Virus record (IMG/VR): IMGVR_UViG_3300021963_000102
Location: 1-64,000 of that record
From: a virus
Reading direction: 5' to 3' (one strand)
Length of the DNA stretch: 64,000 bases
In this document: one piece after another, positions 51,011 through 58,978 of the stretch
Layout: every line of letters begins with the position of its first letter
Numbering within the stretch: the first letter of the stretch is position 1
Program-made: the position numbers and the translations under genes
Notes under the pieces: model-generated
What the model was told of the DNA's origin: nothing
Databases searched by the model: none
Seen by the model: the letters and a program-made list of their open reading frames with translations, nothing else

Positions 51011-53598
51011 CACTCTTTAGGTTTTTTCTTAGCTCTTCCTTTTGCGTTCTCTTTTGCTATAGCTAAATCATTCTTCTGGTTTTCTCTAGCCACCTGAAGT
51101 TTTTCTCTTTCAACAGCTAGTTTCTCAGCAGCCAGTCTATTCTTGCTGCTTATATCAGCCATCTTTGCTTCAAAATCTTTAGAAGCTTTAGATTGTTCTG
51201 TAGCTAACTTGCTGATTTCCAGTACATCAGGTGTGCCACTAGCATCAACATCAGATAGAGGACCAGCTTTAGATTCAGCAGCTATTAGAGCAATCTCTTT
51301 CTTATTGATTCTATCAAGCTCGTTTTGGTAGTTTTCATTAGCAATGTCTTGCTCCTTAATAGCTTGAGCTTGTTGCATTTGAGCCTGAGCAATCTGAGCT
51401 TGCTGTTCAATTTGCTGTTGTTGCTGTTGCATTTGCTGTTGTTGTATAGCATCTTGCTTATCACGCAGCTCTTTGAACACCTTCTTCATAGCCCTCATAG
51501 ACTTGGTGCTGTAGAGCTCAATCACGTCATATAAGCTTCCACCATTTTGAATAAGTGGCTGAGCAAGTTGACGAAGCTCATTAAACATCTGTGTATCCTC
51601 AGGACGGTTGGTAAGGAACACCTTCAAATCTCTAAACTTGAGATCAGAACCATTCACTGTAACAAATGCAGACTCACCCTCGTTTGTAATATAGCTGAGA
51701 GTGGACTGAGGCTTCTTAGATTCTACATATAGAGCAGCATCAATAATAGCTTGATAGAGCTGTCCTAAAACATATTCGTGTGCAACAAACAGAGGTTCTG
51801 TTTGAGAATAAGACTGTTGTATAGCAGCTTGTGTACCTGTAGCAGATTCACTAGCTGTTACAGAACCAAGGCGCTGTCTACTCATACCAACAAGCTCCCA
51901 ACACTCGTTCTTCAGTTGCATAGCAAGTGTATAACGAGATTGGATTTCTTGTGTACGTGTAAGGTCAATATCTCTAAACTGATTGAATGAGCTTGGGCTC
52001 TTTAGGTTCTCAGGACTATCATCAATGAATACAACACCTCTGTTGCGTGCTTCCATTTCCCATACATCTAATGCATCTTGGGCATCACCATCCTTTGGAA
52101 CAGGAATATGACGAATGGATGTTAAATACACCTTACCCACTTCCTTCTCAAGAAGTTTGTAAAGCTGATTCATACATACATTATATAGCACCTGGAAAGG
52201 CTTCATCAAATCCACCAGAGATTTAGCCTCTGTGTTCTTCACCTCAAAGGTGGTGCCTATGATGGGACAATAGTTGAGGAGTTTGTAGGGTTTTATGTGA
52301 TAGATGTCTGGACCAATCTTAATTCCTTGATACCACTGATTCACCCATCCCCATTCTAAAGATTGTTCTGTAGGAATAGTACCACTCTTGTAATTCTCAT
52401 CTACAAGAATAGACTGTTCATTTCCCATCTCATCTATGTAGATAAGTTTACCAATCTTCTTCTTACTTATCCAATAACAACGAACAACAACATATTTATA
52501 TCCAAAACTACTAACGTTTGACGTTAGCCCTAAGAAGTCTTTTAATCCATCGTTGTTCTCCTTCATTTCTGATTCAATAATCATACGTGTCTGAAGAACC
52601 AAAGGATCATATGTGTCATACATTACAGAGTCTATACCAGGAATAGCATTTGGATTACCTAGATTGGACTCACGTACATTAATCAGTCCATAGTCTTGTA
52701 GAGAGCTTCTGAGATGATCTATTTCTTCCTTTGTAAGATCAGGAATACTCTCAATGATTTCTGAAAGCTCCATCACCTGCACTGTACCAGCAGCATAAGC
52801 TCCTTGTGCTCTACCTGTAGGATCACTAATCCACTTTCTATCAGGTGTGGTGAGAAACCATGTATTCTTTGGGTTAGCCACCTCAATGTTAAATCCAAGC
52901 TTAGAGTTGTCTTCATATATATGATAGAACTGACGTGCTGAAATAAGAAGGTCACGAAATGCATCTTCTGATTTCTCCTTCAAATTAAATTCAGCCTTCT
53001 GACATGTAAGCACATGGTTAGCCCATTTCTCAGCAACAGATGTGTAACTATCAAGGACATCTTTCACATCCTCCATGGTCATTTGATTCACCTCCTCATC
53101 ACCTATCTCTTCTCCATTTAGTGCTGCTTGTTGTAATATCTTTTGTCTAGCTTGAGAAATAACGTATTGCTGGAGAATGCCAGTTTTAAATTCTAGTTCT
53201 TCAGATTGACTATCATCATCAAATGCTTTAACACGGAAGGTGTCTGGACGCTTAGATATTTCACCCACTAATTCGTTCACAGGTGTGGTGATGATGGAAT
53301 ACATCTTTACATATGCAGGAAGCTGTAAATCAGCTGTCATTACATCTGTAAAACTTCTCACCTGTGGTTCTTGATAGAAGTCTTCCATTCTTAGGATGCC
53401 CTTCATCAAGTCATAGTTTTTGACAAATGTGTCACGGTTCTTTACATACTCAGCATATGCCTTGTTTGCAAAGTAGTCCATGGTGTTTTTTATCCAGCTC
53501 TCATCTTGCTTCTCCTTATCAGTTTTAAACTGGTCAGGGAATATATTCAAATAAGCATACCTGATGGTAGCATCTTTCGTATATCTAATTATGGCCAT
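51010..53598 (-). CDS. Portal protein, 862 aa
   Basis: It follows the large terminase with a 1-bp TAATG overlap, the standard order. Length, the mixed alpha/beta body (EWGWVNQWYQGIKIGPDIYH, LMKPFQVLYNVCMNQLYKLL) and the Gln-rich helical C-terminus (QQQQMQQQQQQIEQQAQIAQ) are characteristic of crAss-like portals. In the particle it forms the dodecameric channel at one capsid vertex and docks the terminase. The acidic/basic coiled C-terminal 150 residues end KGRAKKKPKE. No anomaly seen. Confidence 0.82.
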   Translation of the reverse strand: MAIIRYTKDATIRYAYLNIFPDQFKTDKEKQDESWIKNTMDYFANKAYAEYVKNRDTFVKNYDLMKGILRMEDFYQEPQVRSFTDVMTADLQLPAYVKMYSIITTPVNELVGEISKRPDTFRVKAFDDDSQSEELEFKTGILQQYVISQARQKILQQAALNGEEIGDEEVNQMTMEDVKDVLDSYTSVAEKWANHVLTCQKAEFNLKEKSEDAFRDLLISARQFYHIYEDNSKLGFNIEVANPKNTWFLTTPDRKWISDPTGRAQGAYAAGTVQVMELSEIIESIPDLTKEEIDHLRSSLQDYGLINVRESNLGNPNAIPGIDSVMYDTYDPLVLQTRMIIESEMKENNDGLKDFLGLTSNVSSFGYKYVVVRCYWISKKKIGKLIYIDEMGNEQSILVDENYKSGTIPTEQSLEWGWVNQWYQGIKIGPDIYHIKPYKLLNYCPIIGTTFEVKNTEAKSLVDLMKPFQVLYNVCMNQLYKLLEKEVGKVYLTSIRHIPVPKDGDAQDALDVWEMEARNRGVVFIDDSPENLKSPSSFNQFRDIDLTRTQEIQSRYTLAMQLKNECWELVGMSRQRLGSVTASESATGTQAAIQQSYSQTEPLFVAHEYVLGQLYQAIIDAALYVESKKPQSTLSYITNEGESAFVTVNGSDLKFRDLKVFLTNRPEDTQMFNELRQLAQPLIQNGGSLYDVIELYSTKSMRAMKKVFKELRDKQDAIQQQQMQQQQQQIEQQAQIAQAQMQQAQAIKEQDIANENYQNELDRINKKEIALIAAESKAGPLSDVDASGTPDVLEISKLATEQSKASKDFEAKMADISSKNRLAAEKLAVEREKLQVARENQKNDLAIAKENAKGRAKKKPKE

Positions 53599-55622
53599 TA
53601 TATAAACAATTTACTTTTCTTTCTTTGGAATATCCCTCTGGATTCTGTAAATAACTGATTCTTTCTATTAGGTTTGAAAAGTGCTTTCACTCTATCATCT
53701 CCTGTTCCTCCCACCTTTCCTAAAATGGGATTCATCTTTAACGCCTGTGCTATAGCTAGTTCTGCAGCAATAATACGGTCAAAGTTACCCTGATCGTTGT
53801 ATTGAATTATTTCTTCTAATAACATGGGATCAAATATCTTTGACACCCCTCTAAATTCTTTTGTAACATTTCCATCTGTGTCTGTCTCTCTGTGAATCAC
53901 CTCTTCCATATATTTCTTTAGACAGTTGTGCAAATAGTCCCTGATTTTATCAGAGCTTCTATGCACTCCATACTCACGTCTCACGGTAGTACCAGGCACT
54001 ATCTCCTTTAACCAATCAGGTTGCTTTTCAAGATAGTGTGCATCTCCTTTTGCTTTCATATATTCTATAAAGGAGATGTCATCATTTTCACAAAGCGTTC
54101 TAGCATTGTAAAACTTGATGAGCATTCTAGCCTGTTCTTCCCATGTTTCCTTCTTATCAGGACGTGCACAATAAGAAGCTACAAACATATCTTGATATTT
54201 CTCACTAGTGATGTCGTGCATACGTTTGTAAATATACACAGATCCTAGAGAAGTGGAATAGGCAGCTTGTCCTTGTCTATAAGGGTCAACACCTGCTACA
54301 TAAAGCCCATATGGAGGGTTTTCCATGGGAAACTCATATATGACAACAGGGGCTTCCTTTAAATCACTGTTCTTTAGAGGGAAGTTGGTGATGGGTTGTT
54401 TATCTGTAAACTCATGTCTTACACCATCTTCATCTTGAAACAGTATAACGGGAGTGCCTGTTCTTTCCTGCTGAAGAAGTCTAAACTTCTGACGCTTAGC
54501 TGCCTCTATATCAAATATGTTTGTGTCCTCATTTAAGAAGATGTCATCCACCTCAATTGGGTAGTACATCTTCTCTTTTAGATAGGCCACCCTATCTCCT
54601 GCTTTCTTTAGACGCTCTAGGTTGGTTTCTGTTATCTGTTTTGCTTTCTCTTCATTAGAGACAAGCATAGGAACATCATGTAAACTACTACTTGTAGGTT
54701 GGTCTAGAAAAGCTCCTAATGTGCTTTCTTCCTTAGCTTCCATCCTATACTTATAGGAAATGAAAAGCCCATGCACTCTTCTATCATCTTTCTCATTATT
54801 GTATGTGAGAAAGTTGAAATTGTCTACATCAAACATGAGGGTTTTAGCGTCCATGAAACGCTTCATATCACCACCTGTACCAGTGAGAATAGGAGAGCAC
54901 CCCCATCCATATGGTGTGGTGAAACCAGGCACAGCTGCCTGAAAACCTCTAAGGAAATTGCCCTTACCAATCTCATCAATAATCAGTTTACGAGGCTTTG
55001 TACCAGCAATAGCCTCTTCATTATTACCTTCATCCAGGTTACGAATGAGGATTTGGGAGAAGGGTATGCGTTCTCCTCCCTTGGTTTTAATACCCAGTGT
55101 CACTTGGTTTTTCCAGTTGTCTTCCACTCTTTGCCACCTCCAAGCTTCTGGTAAAAAGTTGAGGCCTTTGTCCAGCTTATCTGTGATCAGCTTGATATCT
55201 GGAGCATTCAACCCAGCGATCACATTCTGGGAATTCTCATCAAATGTTGCGCCCCATCCGATATAACTGGCCTCAATGACAGACTTAGCAAAACGTCTGA
55301 TGCCCAGTATCACTAGGCCTCTTTTATCTTGCTGAGCTCTGTCTATTTCGTTTGTCACCACCCACTCATTATCACGTAATAAGGGGTTGGCATATTTTTG
55401 ATAGATTCTTCCACGCTCATCTATTACATCCACTTCTGTGTGCCAGATGTTTAGATGCCAATAAAGGAATGGATTAATATACACCCCGTTCATTAAGCAT
55501 CCGTTGAGACATATCTCTCTATGGAAGTCAAAGAATGGCTTATACTCTGCAGATTCTCTATCTGGCAGACGCCCCTGATTAATAAACCAGTCTTTGTAGT
55601 CTATACTTATAAGCTCACTCAT
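53598..55622 (-). CDS. terL: Terminase large subunit, 674 aa
   Basis: The ATPase has a Walker-A-type loop GIRRFAKS at residues 107-114 (the variant R-R-x-A-K-S P-loop of terminases) and Walker B LIIDE at 213-217. The C-terminal RNase-H-like nuclease begins around GLYVAGVDPYRQG with D446 as the first metal ligand. The enzyme cuts concatemeric DNA and drives it into the prohead through the portal. It overlaps both neighbours by one base (TAATG). This is one of the most secure assignments in the window. Confidence 0.92.
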   Translation of the reverse strand: MSELISIDYKDWFINQGRLPDRESAEYKPFFDFHREICLNGCLMNGVYINPFLYWHLNIWHTEVDVIDERGRIYQKYANPLLRDNEWVVTNEIDRAQQDKRGLVILGIRRFAKSVIEASYIGWGATFDENSQNVIAGLNAPDIKLITDKLDKGLNFLPEAWRWQRVEDNWKNQVTLGIKTKGGERIPFSQILIRNLDEGNNEEAIAGTKPRKLIIDEIGKGNFLRGFQAAVPGFTTPYGWGCSPILTGTGGDMKRFMDAKTLMFDVDNFNFLTYNNEKDDRRVHGLFISYKYRMEAKEESTLGAFLDQPTSSSLHDVPMLVSNEEKAKQITETNLERLKKAGDRVAYLKEKMYYPIEVDDIFLNEDTNIFDIEAAKRQKFRLLQQERTGTPVILFQDEDGVRHEFTDKQPITNFPLKNSDLKEAPVVIYEFPMENPPYGLYVAGVDPYRQGQAAYSTSLGSVYIYKRMHDITSEKYQDMFVASYCARPDKKETWEEQARMLIKFYNARTLCENDDISFIEYMKAKGDAHYLEKQPDWLKEIVPGTTVRREYGVHRSSDKIRDYLHNCLKKYMEEVIHRETDTDGNVTKEFRGVSKIFDPMLLEEIIQYNDQGNFDRIIAAELAIAQALKMNPILGKVGGTGDDRVKALFKPNRKNQLFTESRGIFQRKKSKLFI

Positions 55623-55954
55623 TATCTCCTGCTTCTCAGGAAGTCTTCAGCCATAGAACTTAGCTCCCCATTTCCTCTCACTTCCACCTTAGCTTCTTCT
55701 TTCTCACGCAGCTTTTCCACCACCTCAAGAAGGGCTAAATAGTTCTTCATGGTTTCCTGAATAAACTTACCCTGAGCCTCAATAGAAGCAATCACCATAG
55801 GTATCATGCCTCCTTTGGACGTAGGTTTCCATTCTACACGGTCTTTTAATTCATGTAGGGGATTGGCATCCACGTATGATTTCCAGCTTCTCAGCTGTTG
55901 CTCAGCCCAATCAAGCTCAGCATTTACGTATGTAGTTTTAGAAATCTTCGCCAT
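55622..55954 (-). CDS. Candidate terminase small subunit, 110 aa
   Basis: Directly upstream of terL and coupled to it by a 1-bp overlap. The protein is helical and charged (VNAELDWAEQQLRSWKSYVD, LALLEVVEKLREKEEAKVEV), with a central turn (KPTSKGGMIP) and basic C-terminus (FLRSRR). Small terminase subunits have this size, helical build and position, but no specific motif proves it. Confidence 0.5.
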   Translation of the reverse strand: MAKISKTTYVNAELDWAEQQLRSWKSYVDANPLHELKDRVEWKPTSKGGMIPMVIASIEAQGKFIQETMKNYLALLEVVEKLREKEEAKVEVRGNGELSSMAEDFLRSRR

Positions 55955-56219
55955 CTTCTTCTTTTAAAATGTCATCTAGGTTCATTCCATCCTTAATGAT
56001 TTTATCTATTTCATCATCATCTGTGTGTGGAATGTCCATTTCAAGCTGAGCTTTGTATTTCTCTAGTGCAAATAAAAGCTCTCTATCTGTTATTCCCCAT
56101 ACATCCCCATATTCATCCAGGGCTGTTGCTAAATGCTTTCCCATGTTATATTCTGGGTAGGCGCTATGTAAGGCTTGCAAAACGTGCAACACCTGGGAAT
56201 AATAATTTGCTTTTCTCAT
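55938..56219 (-). CDS. Small acidic protein upstream of terminase genes, 93 aa
   Basis: A helical N-terminal part (MRKANYYSQVLHVLQALHSA) with GKHLATALDEYGDVWGITDR, then an acidic tail (TDDDEIDKIIKDGMNLDDIL, KEEDGEDF). Overlaps the next gene by 17 bp. No catalytic motif; it may bind DNA through the N-terminal helices or assist packaging. Function unknown. Confidence 0.55.
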   Translation of the reverse strand: MRKANYYSQVLHVLQALHSAYPEYNMGKHLATALDEYGDVWGITDRELLFALEKYKAQLEMDIPHTDDDEIDKIIKDGMNLDDILKEEDGEDF

Positions 56220-56230
56220 AAGCCTTTGTT

Positions 56231-56410
56231 TTACAGAACAATACCTGTGCTAGCTGCTGTAAATTTAGCTAAGCTGGGCTTAATAACGGAGCTTAGGAGT
56301 TTTTCTATTTCTTCATTAGCCAGGGTTTTCACTTCTTGGCTTACATCAGGGGTGGCAATTAAAGCAGCTAGCTTTTCAATTACAATCCACGCTTCCACTA
56401 CAGGGTTCAT
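56231..56410 (-). CDS. Small helical protein, 59 aa
   Basis: Translation from the ATG gives MNPVVEAWIVIEKLAALIAT, then EEIEKLLSSVIKPSLAKF and a short tail, ending 11 bp before the 93-aa gene. The ATG overlaps the upstream stop by 4 bp (ATGA). The amphipathic helical pattern and the coupling support a real gene. Function unknown. Confidence 0.6.
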   Translation of the reverse strand: MNPVVEAWIVIEKLAALIATPDVSQEVKTLANEEIEKLLSSVIKPSLAKFTAASTGIVL

Positions 56411-56631
56411 ATTAGTTGGTTTAAATCTTCATCTGTTATTGAATCATCGTCTTCCTCATCTTCAGGAGCAAAATACTCCTTGTTAATAGCTATGCCTATT
56501 GAGTCTTGCTCTACACCAGGCACACCAATTATATCTACATAGTCTGCACCACGTTCATATACATCTCTAAGGGCTTCCAAAAGCACCAATAGGGGTATTT
56601 TCTTAAGCCTGATTTCATTACTCTTCTCCAT
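56407..56631 (-). CDS. Small acidic protein, 74 aa
   Basis: Basic start (MEKSNEIRLKKIPLLVLLEALRD) followed by ERGADYVDIIGVPGVEQDSI and a strongly acidic tail (APEDEEDDDSITDEDLNQLI). It overlaps the zinc-ribbon gene by 14 bp and the 59-aa gene by 4 bp. The GADYVDIIGVPG segment looks like a small beta-turn domain. No family recognised. Confidence 0.55.
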   Translation of the reverse strand: MEKSNEIRLKKIPLLVLLEALRDVYERGADYVDIIGVPGVEQDSIGIAINKEYFAPEDEEDDDSITDEDLNQLI

Positions 56632-56911
56632 ATTTTTCTAATTCATCACCCTGTTCTTCCGTGGCTACAGCCCCCCACTTGTCTATAGGACAGGAACAAG
56701 AAAGGCATTTTGTCTTAGCAGCTAGTGTACATCCACAATGTGTGCAATGTTCATCTGGACGAACAGAGTTGTAGTTTTTTGAATGCCAGCGACAAGCTTC
56801 ACAAATCCCCATCCTATATTCACTTGTTTCCTGGATGGCCTGTTTTATCTCCTTAGGTGGTATGAGGTTGTTCCTCCACCCCTCGTACATCTGGGAGAAG
56901 TTGATTTTCAT
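56618..56911 (-). CDS. Small zinc-ribbon protein, 97 aa
   Basis: Cysteines at 37, 40, 56, 59, 61, 69, 72 and 74 (GICEACRWH, HCTHCGCTLAAKTKCLSCSC, PIDKW) make a double zinc-ribbon resembling small phage proteins of the type CxxC...CxxCGCxLxxK...CP..KW. Such proteins are common near phage packaging or regulatory genes and may bind nucleic acid or protein. The 59-bp overlap with the upstream HU-like gene is in another frame. Activity unknown. Confidence 0.65.
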   Translation of the reverse strand: MKINFSQMYEGWRNNLIPPKEIKQAIQETSEYRMGICEACRWHSKNYNSVRPDEHCTHCGCTLAAKTKCLSCSCPIDKWGAVATEEQGDELEKYGEE

Positions 56912-57251
56912 GTAATTTTGGTTTTAACACTTCTATATTATGTCTTGTTGCCTGAAGCTTCATCTCTGTTGTTCTCTTTTTGGTTTCTGTTACATCGGGC
57001 TTAGAGAGGATGTTTACCAGGGCTTTTTCAATCTGCTTATACATTGCCATCTTCTTAATGGCCTTCTTATCATTAAAAATAAGCTTCCCAAATCCACTAA
57101 TCTCTATTGTCTTATTACTGAGCATAGCTTCGTTAGCGCTTTGGAACTGGTGATTGATGACAGCTTCAATGGTCTTTTCACTAAGAAGCATCTTAGGGGC
57201 TAGTTTCCTTATCAGCCAATCTTTCATGGCTAAACTCACTGGCTTATCCAT
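56853..57251 (-). CDS. HU/IHF-like DNA-binding protein, 132 aa
   Basis: The ATG (MDKPVSLAMKDWLIRKLAPK) overlaps the upstream regulator by 8 bp; a TTG two codons earlier is less likely. Residues 23-68 match the HU/IHF layout: a helix (SEKTIEAVINHQFQSANEAM), a strand with IEISGFGKLIF (GFGK at 53-56) and a Lys-rich strand (NDKKAIKKM). The C-terminal 60 residues are an unrelated basic extension. It is the second HU/IHF-like protein of this phage and lies with the regulatory genes rather than in the tail block, so a nucleoid-type or transcription role is more likely. Confidence 0.62.
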   Translation of the reverse strand: MDKPVSLAMKDWLIRKLAPKMLLSEKTIEAVINHQFQSANEAMLSNKTIEISGFGKLIFNDKKAIKKMAMYKQIEKALVNILSKPDVTETKKRTTEMKLQATRHNIEVLKPKLHENQLLPDVRGVEEQPHTT

Positions 57252-57597
57252 TGACAAGCTTTATTTCAAGGGTGATGTCTTTTGCAAAATCTAGGACAAT
57301 AACTGGATTCACCTTCACCTTAGAAGCATCCTTCACCAGAATGCCCATCTTCTTAAGCTTGGAAATAATGTTATTTATTGTAGGCCCTGTTGTTCCATAT
57401 TTCTCACAAAACTCCTGTCTTATGTTAGCATAGCTCATATTCCCCCTAACAGCTGTAAAGGCTATAAGCTCTATTTCTCTTTTTGTAAGCTGTAAATTGT
57501 TTACAGAAGACAATATAGAATAATACCTCTGAGCTAATAAGAAACTATCAGCTTCAGCTTTTTTCATCTTTTGTAATATCACCACTCTCTTTTCCAT
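57244..57597 (-). CDS. Winged-helix transcription regulator candidate, 117 aa
   Basis: ATG (MEKRVVILQKMKKAEADSFL) is chosen; an in-frame TTG 16 codons upstream would lie upstream of the -7 box. Residues 37-90 (LTKREIELIAFTAV, ANIRQEFCEKYGTTGPTINN, IISKLKKMGIL) form a winged helix-turn-helix: KREIEL, a turn, recognition helix TTGPTINNIISKLKK and a wing. It is the first gene of the whole leftward arm and sits directly behind two promoters, the usual place for a regulator of the late/structural genes, possibly autoregulatory. The DNA target cannot be read from the sequence. Confidence 0.65.
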   Translation of the reverse strand: MEKRVVILQKMKKAEADSFLLAQRYYSILSSVNNLQLTKREIELIAFTAVRGNMSYANIRQEFCEKYGTTGPTINNIISKLKKMGILVKDASKVKVNPVIVLDFAKDITLEIKLVNG

Positions 57598-57610
57598 ATT
57601 ATAGATGGTA

Positions 57611-57642
57611 CAAAGATAGGGAATGTTTCTAACATATTCAAA
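57611..57642 (-). promoter_or_regulatory. Leftward promoter 1 (perfect Bacteroidota consensus)
   Basis: Read leftward: TTTG, 20 bp, TATCTTTG, identical to TTTG-N20-TAnnTTTG. The regulator ATG follows 13 bp after the -7 box, so the leader is very short. Confidence 0.8.
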
Positions 57643-57727
57643 CACAATTATTTACACGAATGCTATATTATGCTCCGTTTTTCATCCTATCATCAGCACC
57701 ATTAACACCTTCCCCACCCAACCACCC

Positions 57728-57760
57728 CAAAGATACAGGTGAATAAATGACATTTCCAAA
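57728..57760 (-). promoter_or_regulatory. Leftward promoter 2 (upstream, tandem)
   Basis: Read leftward: TTTG, 21 bp, TATCTTTG. The -7 box is identical to that of promoter 1, about 117 bp further upstream. Together they form a tandem promoter pair for the leftward arm. Confidence 0.7.
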
Positions 57761-57822
57761 TTTATTTTTAACAGTTTAAAAACACACCCCTATTCATACC
57801 CACAGTGTAAATATGTTCTATT

Positions 57823-57890
57823 ATGTAAACCCATCATGTCCTAATATGTAAACCCACCCCTTAACAAACACCCCCCTAGTAGTAAACCCA
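57823..57890. repeat. Three iteron-like GTAAACCCA repeats
   Basis: ATGTAAACCCA occurs at 57,823-57,833 and 57,846-57,856, and GTAAACCCA again at 57,882-57,890. The spacing is 23 and 34 bp. All are in one orientation and upstream of both leftward promoters, so they could be origin iterons or regulator sites. Confidence 0.5.
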
Positions 57891-58059
57891 TATATTGACC
57901 ATTCCCCCCTCCATAAACATCCTTCTATCAACCCCCTATCCCCTAATCATCTGGAAATCAACTATGTGCATAGGAGGGGAGGGTACTTCCAACAGAAACC
58001 CCACTGTCGAAAAGTAAATTGGGGGTATCCCCCCTATCATTAACCTAAAACCATTTAAA

Positions 58060-58458
58060 ATGGCTTTTAATTTTAAGATTTATCAAAGAGAAGACAGAGT
58101 GTCATTGGGAACACTCGCAACAGTTTGTGGTGTTGGCGGTAGCTATCGCCCTTGTAGTACAAAGAACCTTGCTGACCACAGCAAGCGTTTGGTGCTAACA
58201 CTTACAAGAGCTGATGGCACAAGTGATTTAGTAACTTGCAGTGGGGAACTCTCAAAGCGCTTGCGTAATAAAGAGATTGCCCTCAGCCAAATTGCTAATT
58301 TCCCAATTGTTGAGCAATTAACAGAAGATGGTGACATTATGAACTGCGTTCAATTGCCTGCTGGTACAACACAGCTTCCCACTGTTAATGTAACAGAAGA
58401 AATGCCTGACTATCAGCCTGTTAACACCTTCAACCCAGAAGAGCTAATTGCCTTCTGA
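58060..58458 (+). CDS. Single-gene unit protein of unknown function, 132 aa
   Basis: Starts MAFNFKIYQREDRVSLGTLA and has a basic mid-part (STKNLADHSKRLVLTLTRAD) and acidic C-terminus (TEEMPDYQPVNTFNPEELIA). Two Cys in the N-part (VCGVGGSYRPC) are close enough for a metal site. No family recognised. It is the first rightward gene, is followed at once by a strong terminator, and shows a different codon choice (CGC, GTT, GAC, GCT) from the small genes after it, which suggests strong expression. Nucleic-acid binding is conceivable from the basic segment but unsupported. Confidence 0.65.
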   Translation: MAFNFKIYQREDRVSLGTLATVCGVGGSYRPCSTKNLADHSKRLVLTLTRADGTSDLVTCSGELSKRLRNKEIALSQIANFPIVEQLTEDGDIMNCVQLPAGTTQLPTVNVTEEMPDYQPVNTFNPEELIAF

Positions 58459-58463
58459 TAATT

Positions 58464-58491
58464 GAGAGAGCCCTTCGGGGCTCTTTCTTTT
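58464..58491 (+). terminator. Strong intrinsic terminator (UUCG tetraloop)
   Basis: GAGAGAGCCC-TTCG-GGGCTCTTTC gives a 10-bp stem (one G-U) capped by a UUCG tetraloop and followed by TTTTAT. It closes the 132-aa gene as a monocistronic unit. Confidence 0.9.
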
Positions 58492-58576
58492 ATATATTGG
58501 GTGGGAAGAAAGCATTTCTAGGGTGGGAAGTGGTAAAATTATGCTCATAACGCATTGATATTCAGTGTGTTAGAGA

Positions 58577-58590
58577 GGTGATGTATCACC
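58577..58590. promoter_or_regulatory. Operator-like palindrome
   Basis: GGTGAT-GT-ATCACC is a perfect 6-bp inverted repeat with a 2-bp centre in the gap before the 38-aa ORF. Its size and symmetry suit a dimeric repressor site, but no second copy was found nearby. Confidence 0.3.
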
Positions 58591-58686
58591 ATTCACCACT
58601 TTCTCCCACTTTTTGACACATATAAGTAAATAAAACACCTATATGCCATACATATAGCATTAATTAACCATTTAAACCTATTAGCT

Positions 58687-58803
58687 ATGAGTTATTTTAT
58701 TATTGATCCTAAAGGTAAGATATATTATGAAGCTTGCTGTATGGAAGAAGCTTTAATGAATTGTCCTAAAGGATATACAATTAAAATTGGACAGAGCCTG
58801 TAA
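58687..58803 (+). CDS. Very small protein, 38 aa
   Basis: Reads MSYFIIDPKGKIYYEACCME, then EALMNCPKGYTIKIGQSL. It has an ATTAACCATTTAAA-type leader like its rightward neighbours, and its stop codon lies within a terminator hairpin. Three cysteines are present. Small size lowers certainty, but the leader and terminator support a real gene. Confidence 0.5.
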   Translation: MSYFIIDPKGKIYYEACCMEEALMNCPKGYTIKIGQSL

Positions 58804-58818
58804 CAGGGCTCTTTTAAT
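58792..58818 (+). terminator. Terminator overlapping the 38-aa stop
   Basis: AGAGCCTG-TAA-CAGGGCTCT followed by TTTAATT: an 8-bp stem with one bulged G, the loop being the stop codon itself. It is upstream of the tRNA-like element. Confidence 0.6.
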
Positions 58819-58821
58819 TAT

Positions 58822-58901
58822 AGTTAGGTGGCGAAATAGAGCAAACGCACGTATTATTGTACGATTCCTATTGGAATACAGGTTCAAGTCCTGTCCTGAC
58901 A
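58822..58901 (+). tRNA. Class-II (Leu-like) tRNA-like structure with aberrant anticodon arm
   Basis: A cloverleaf can be drawn end to end: acceptor 58,823-58,828 with 58,895-58,900 (GTTAGG/CCTGAC), D stem GCG/CGC (31-33 with 46-48), long variable stem ATTCC-TATT-GGAAT (64-77) and a perfect T arm ACAGG-TTCAAGT-CCTGT (78-94). The arm in the anticodon place is CGTA-TTATTG-TACG, a 4-bp stem with a 6-nt loop, so no anticodon can be assigned. No CCA is encoded. It may be a degenerate tRNA, a tRNA mimic or a tRNA with an unusual loop. Confidence 0.5.
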
Positions 58902-58978
58902 TTTGTTGCATATGACATACAACAGAATATATATGCTGAGGCAACATTAGGCTATATATTCGCTTTAAAACGCTTGTT

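Larger units (their letters stand above)
57646..58059. other. Divergence region: control region or origin candidate
   Basis: No ORF of note lies between the leftward and rightward arms. A hand count of 57,661-57,960 gives about 96 C and 21 G on the + strand, a strong skew. The region holds a second leftward promoter, three GTAAACCCA repeats and, just before the first rightward gene, GGGGG-TAT-CCCCC (58,021-58,033). The minus strand has G-runs that might form quadruplexes. Confidence 0.55.
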
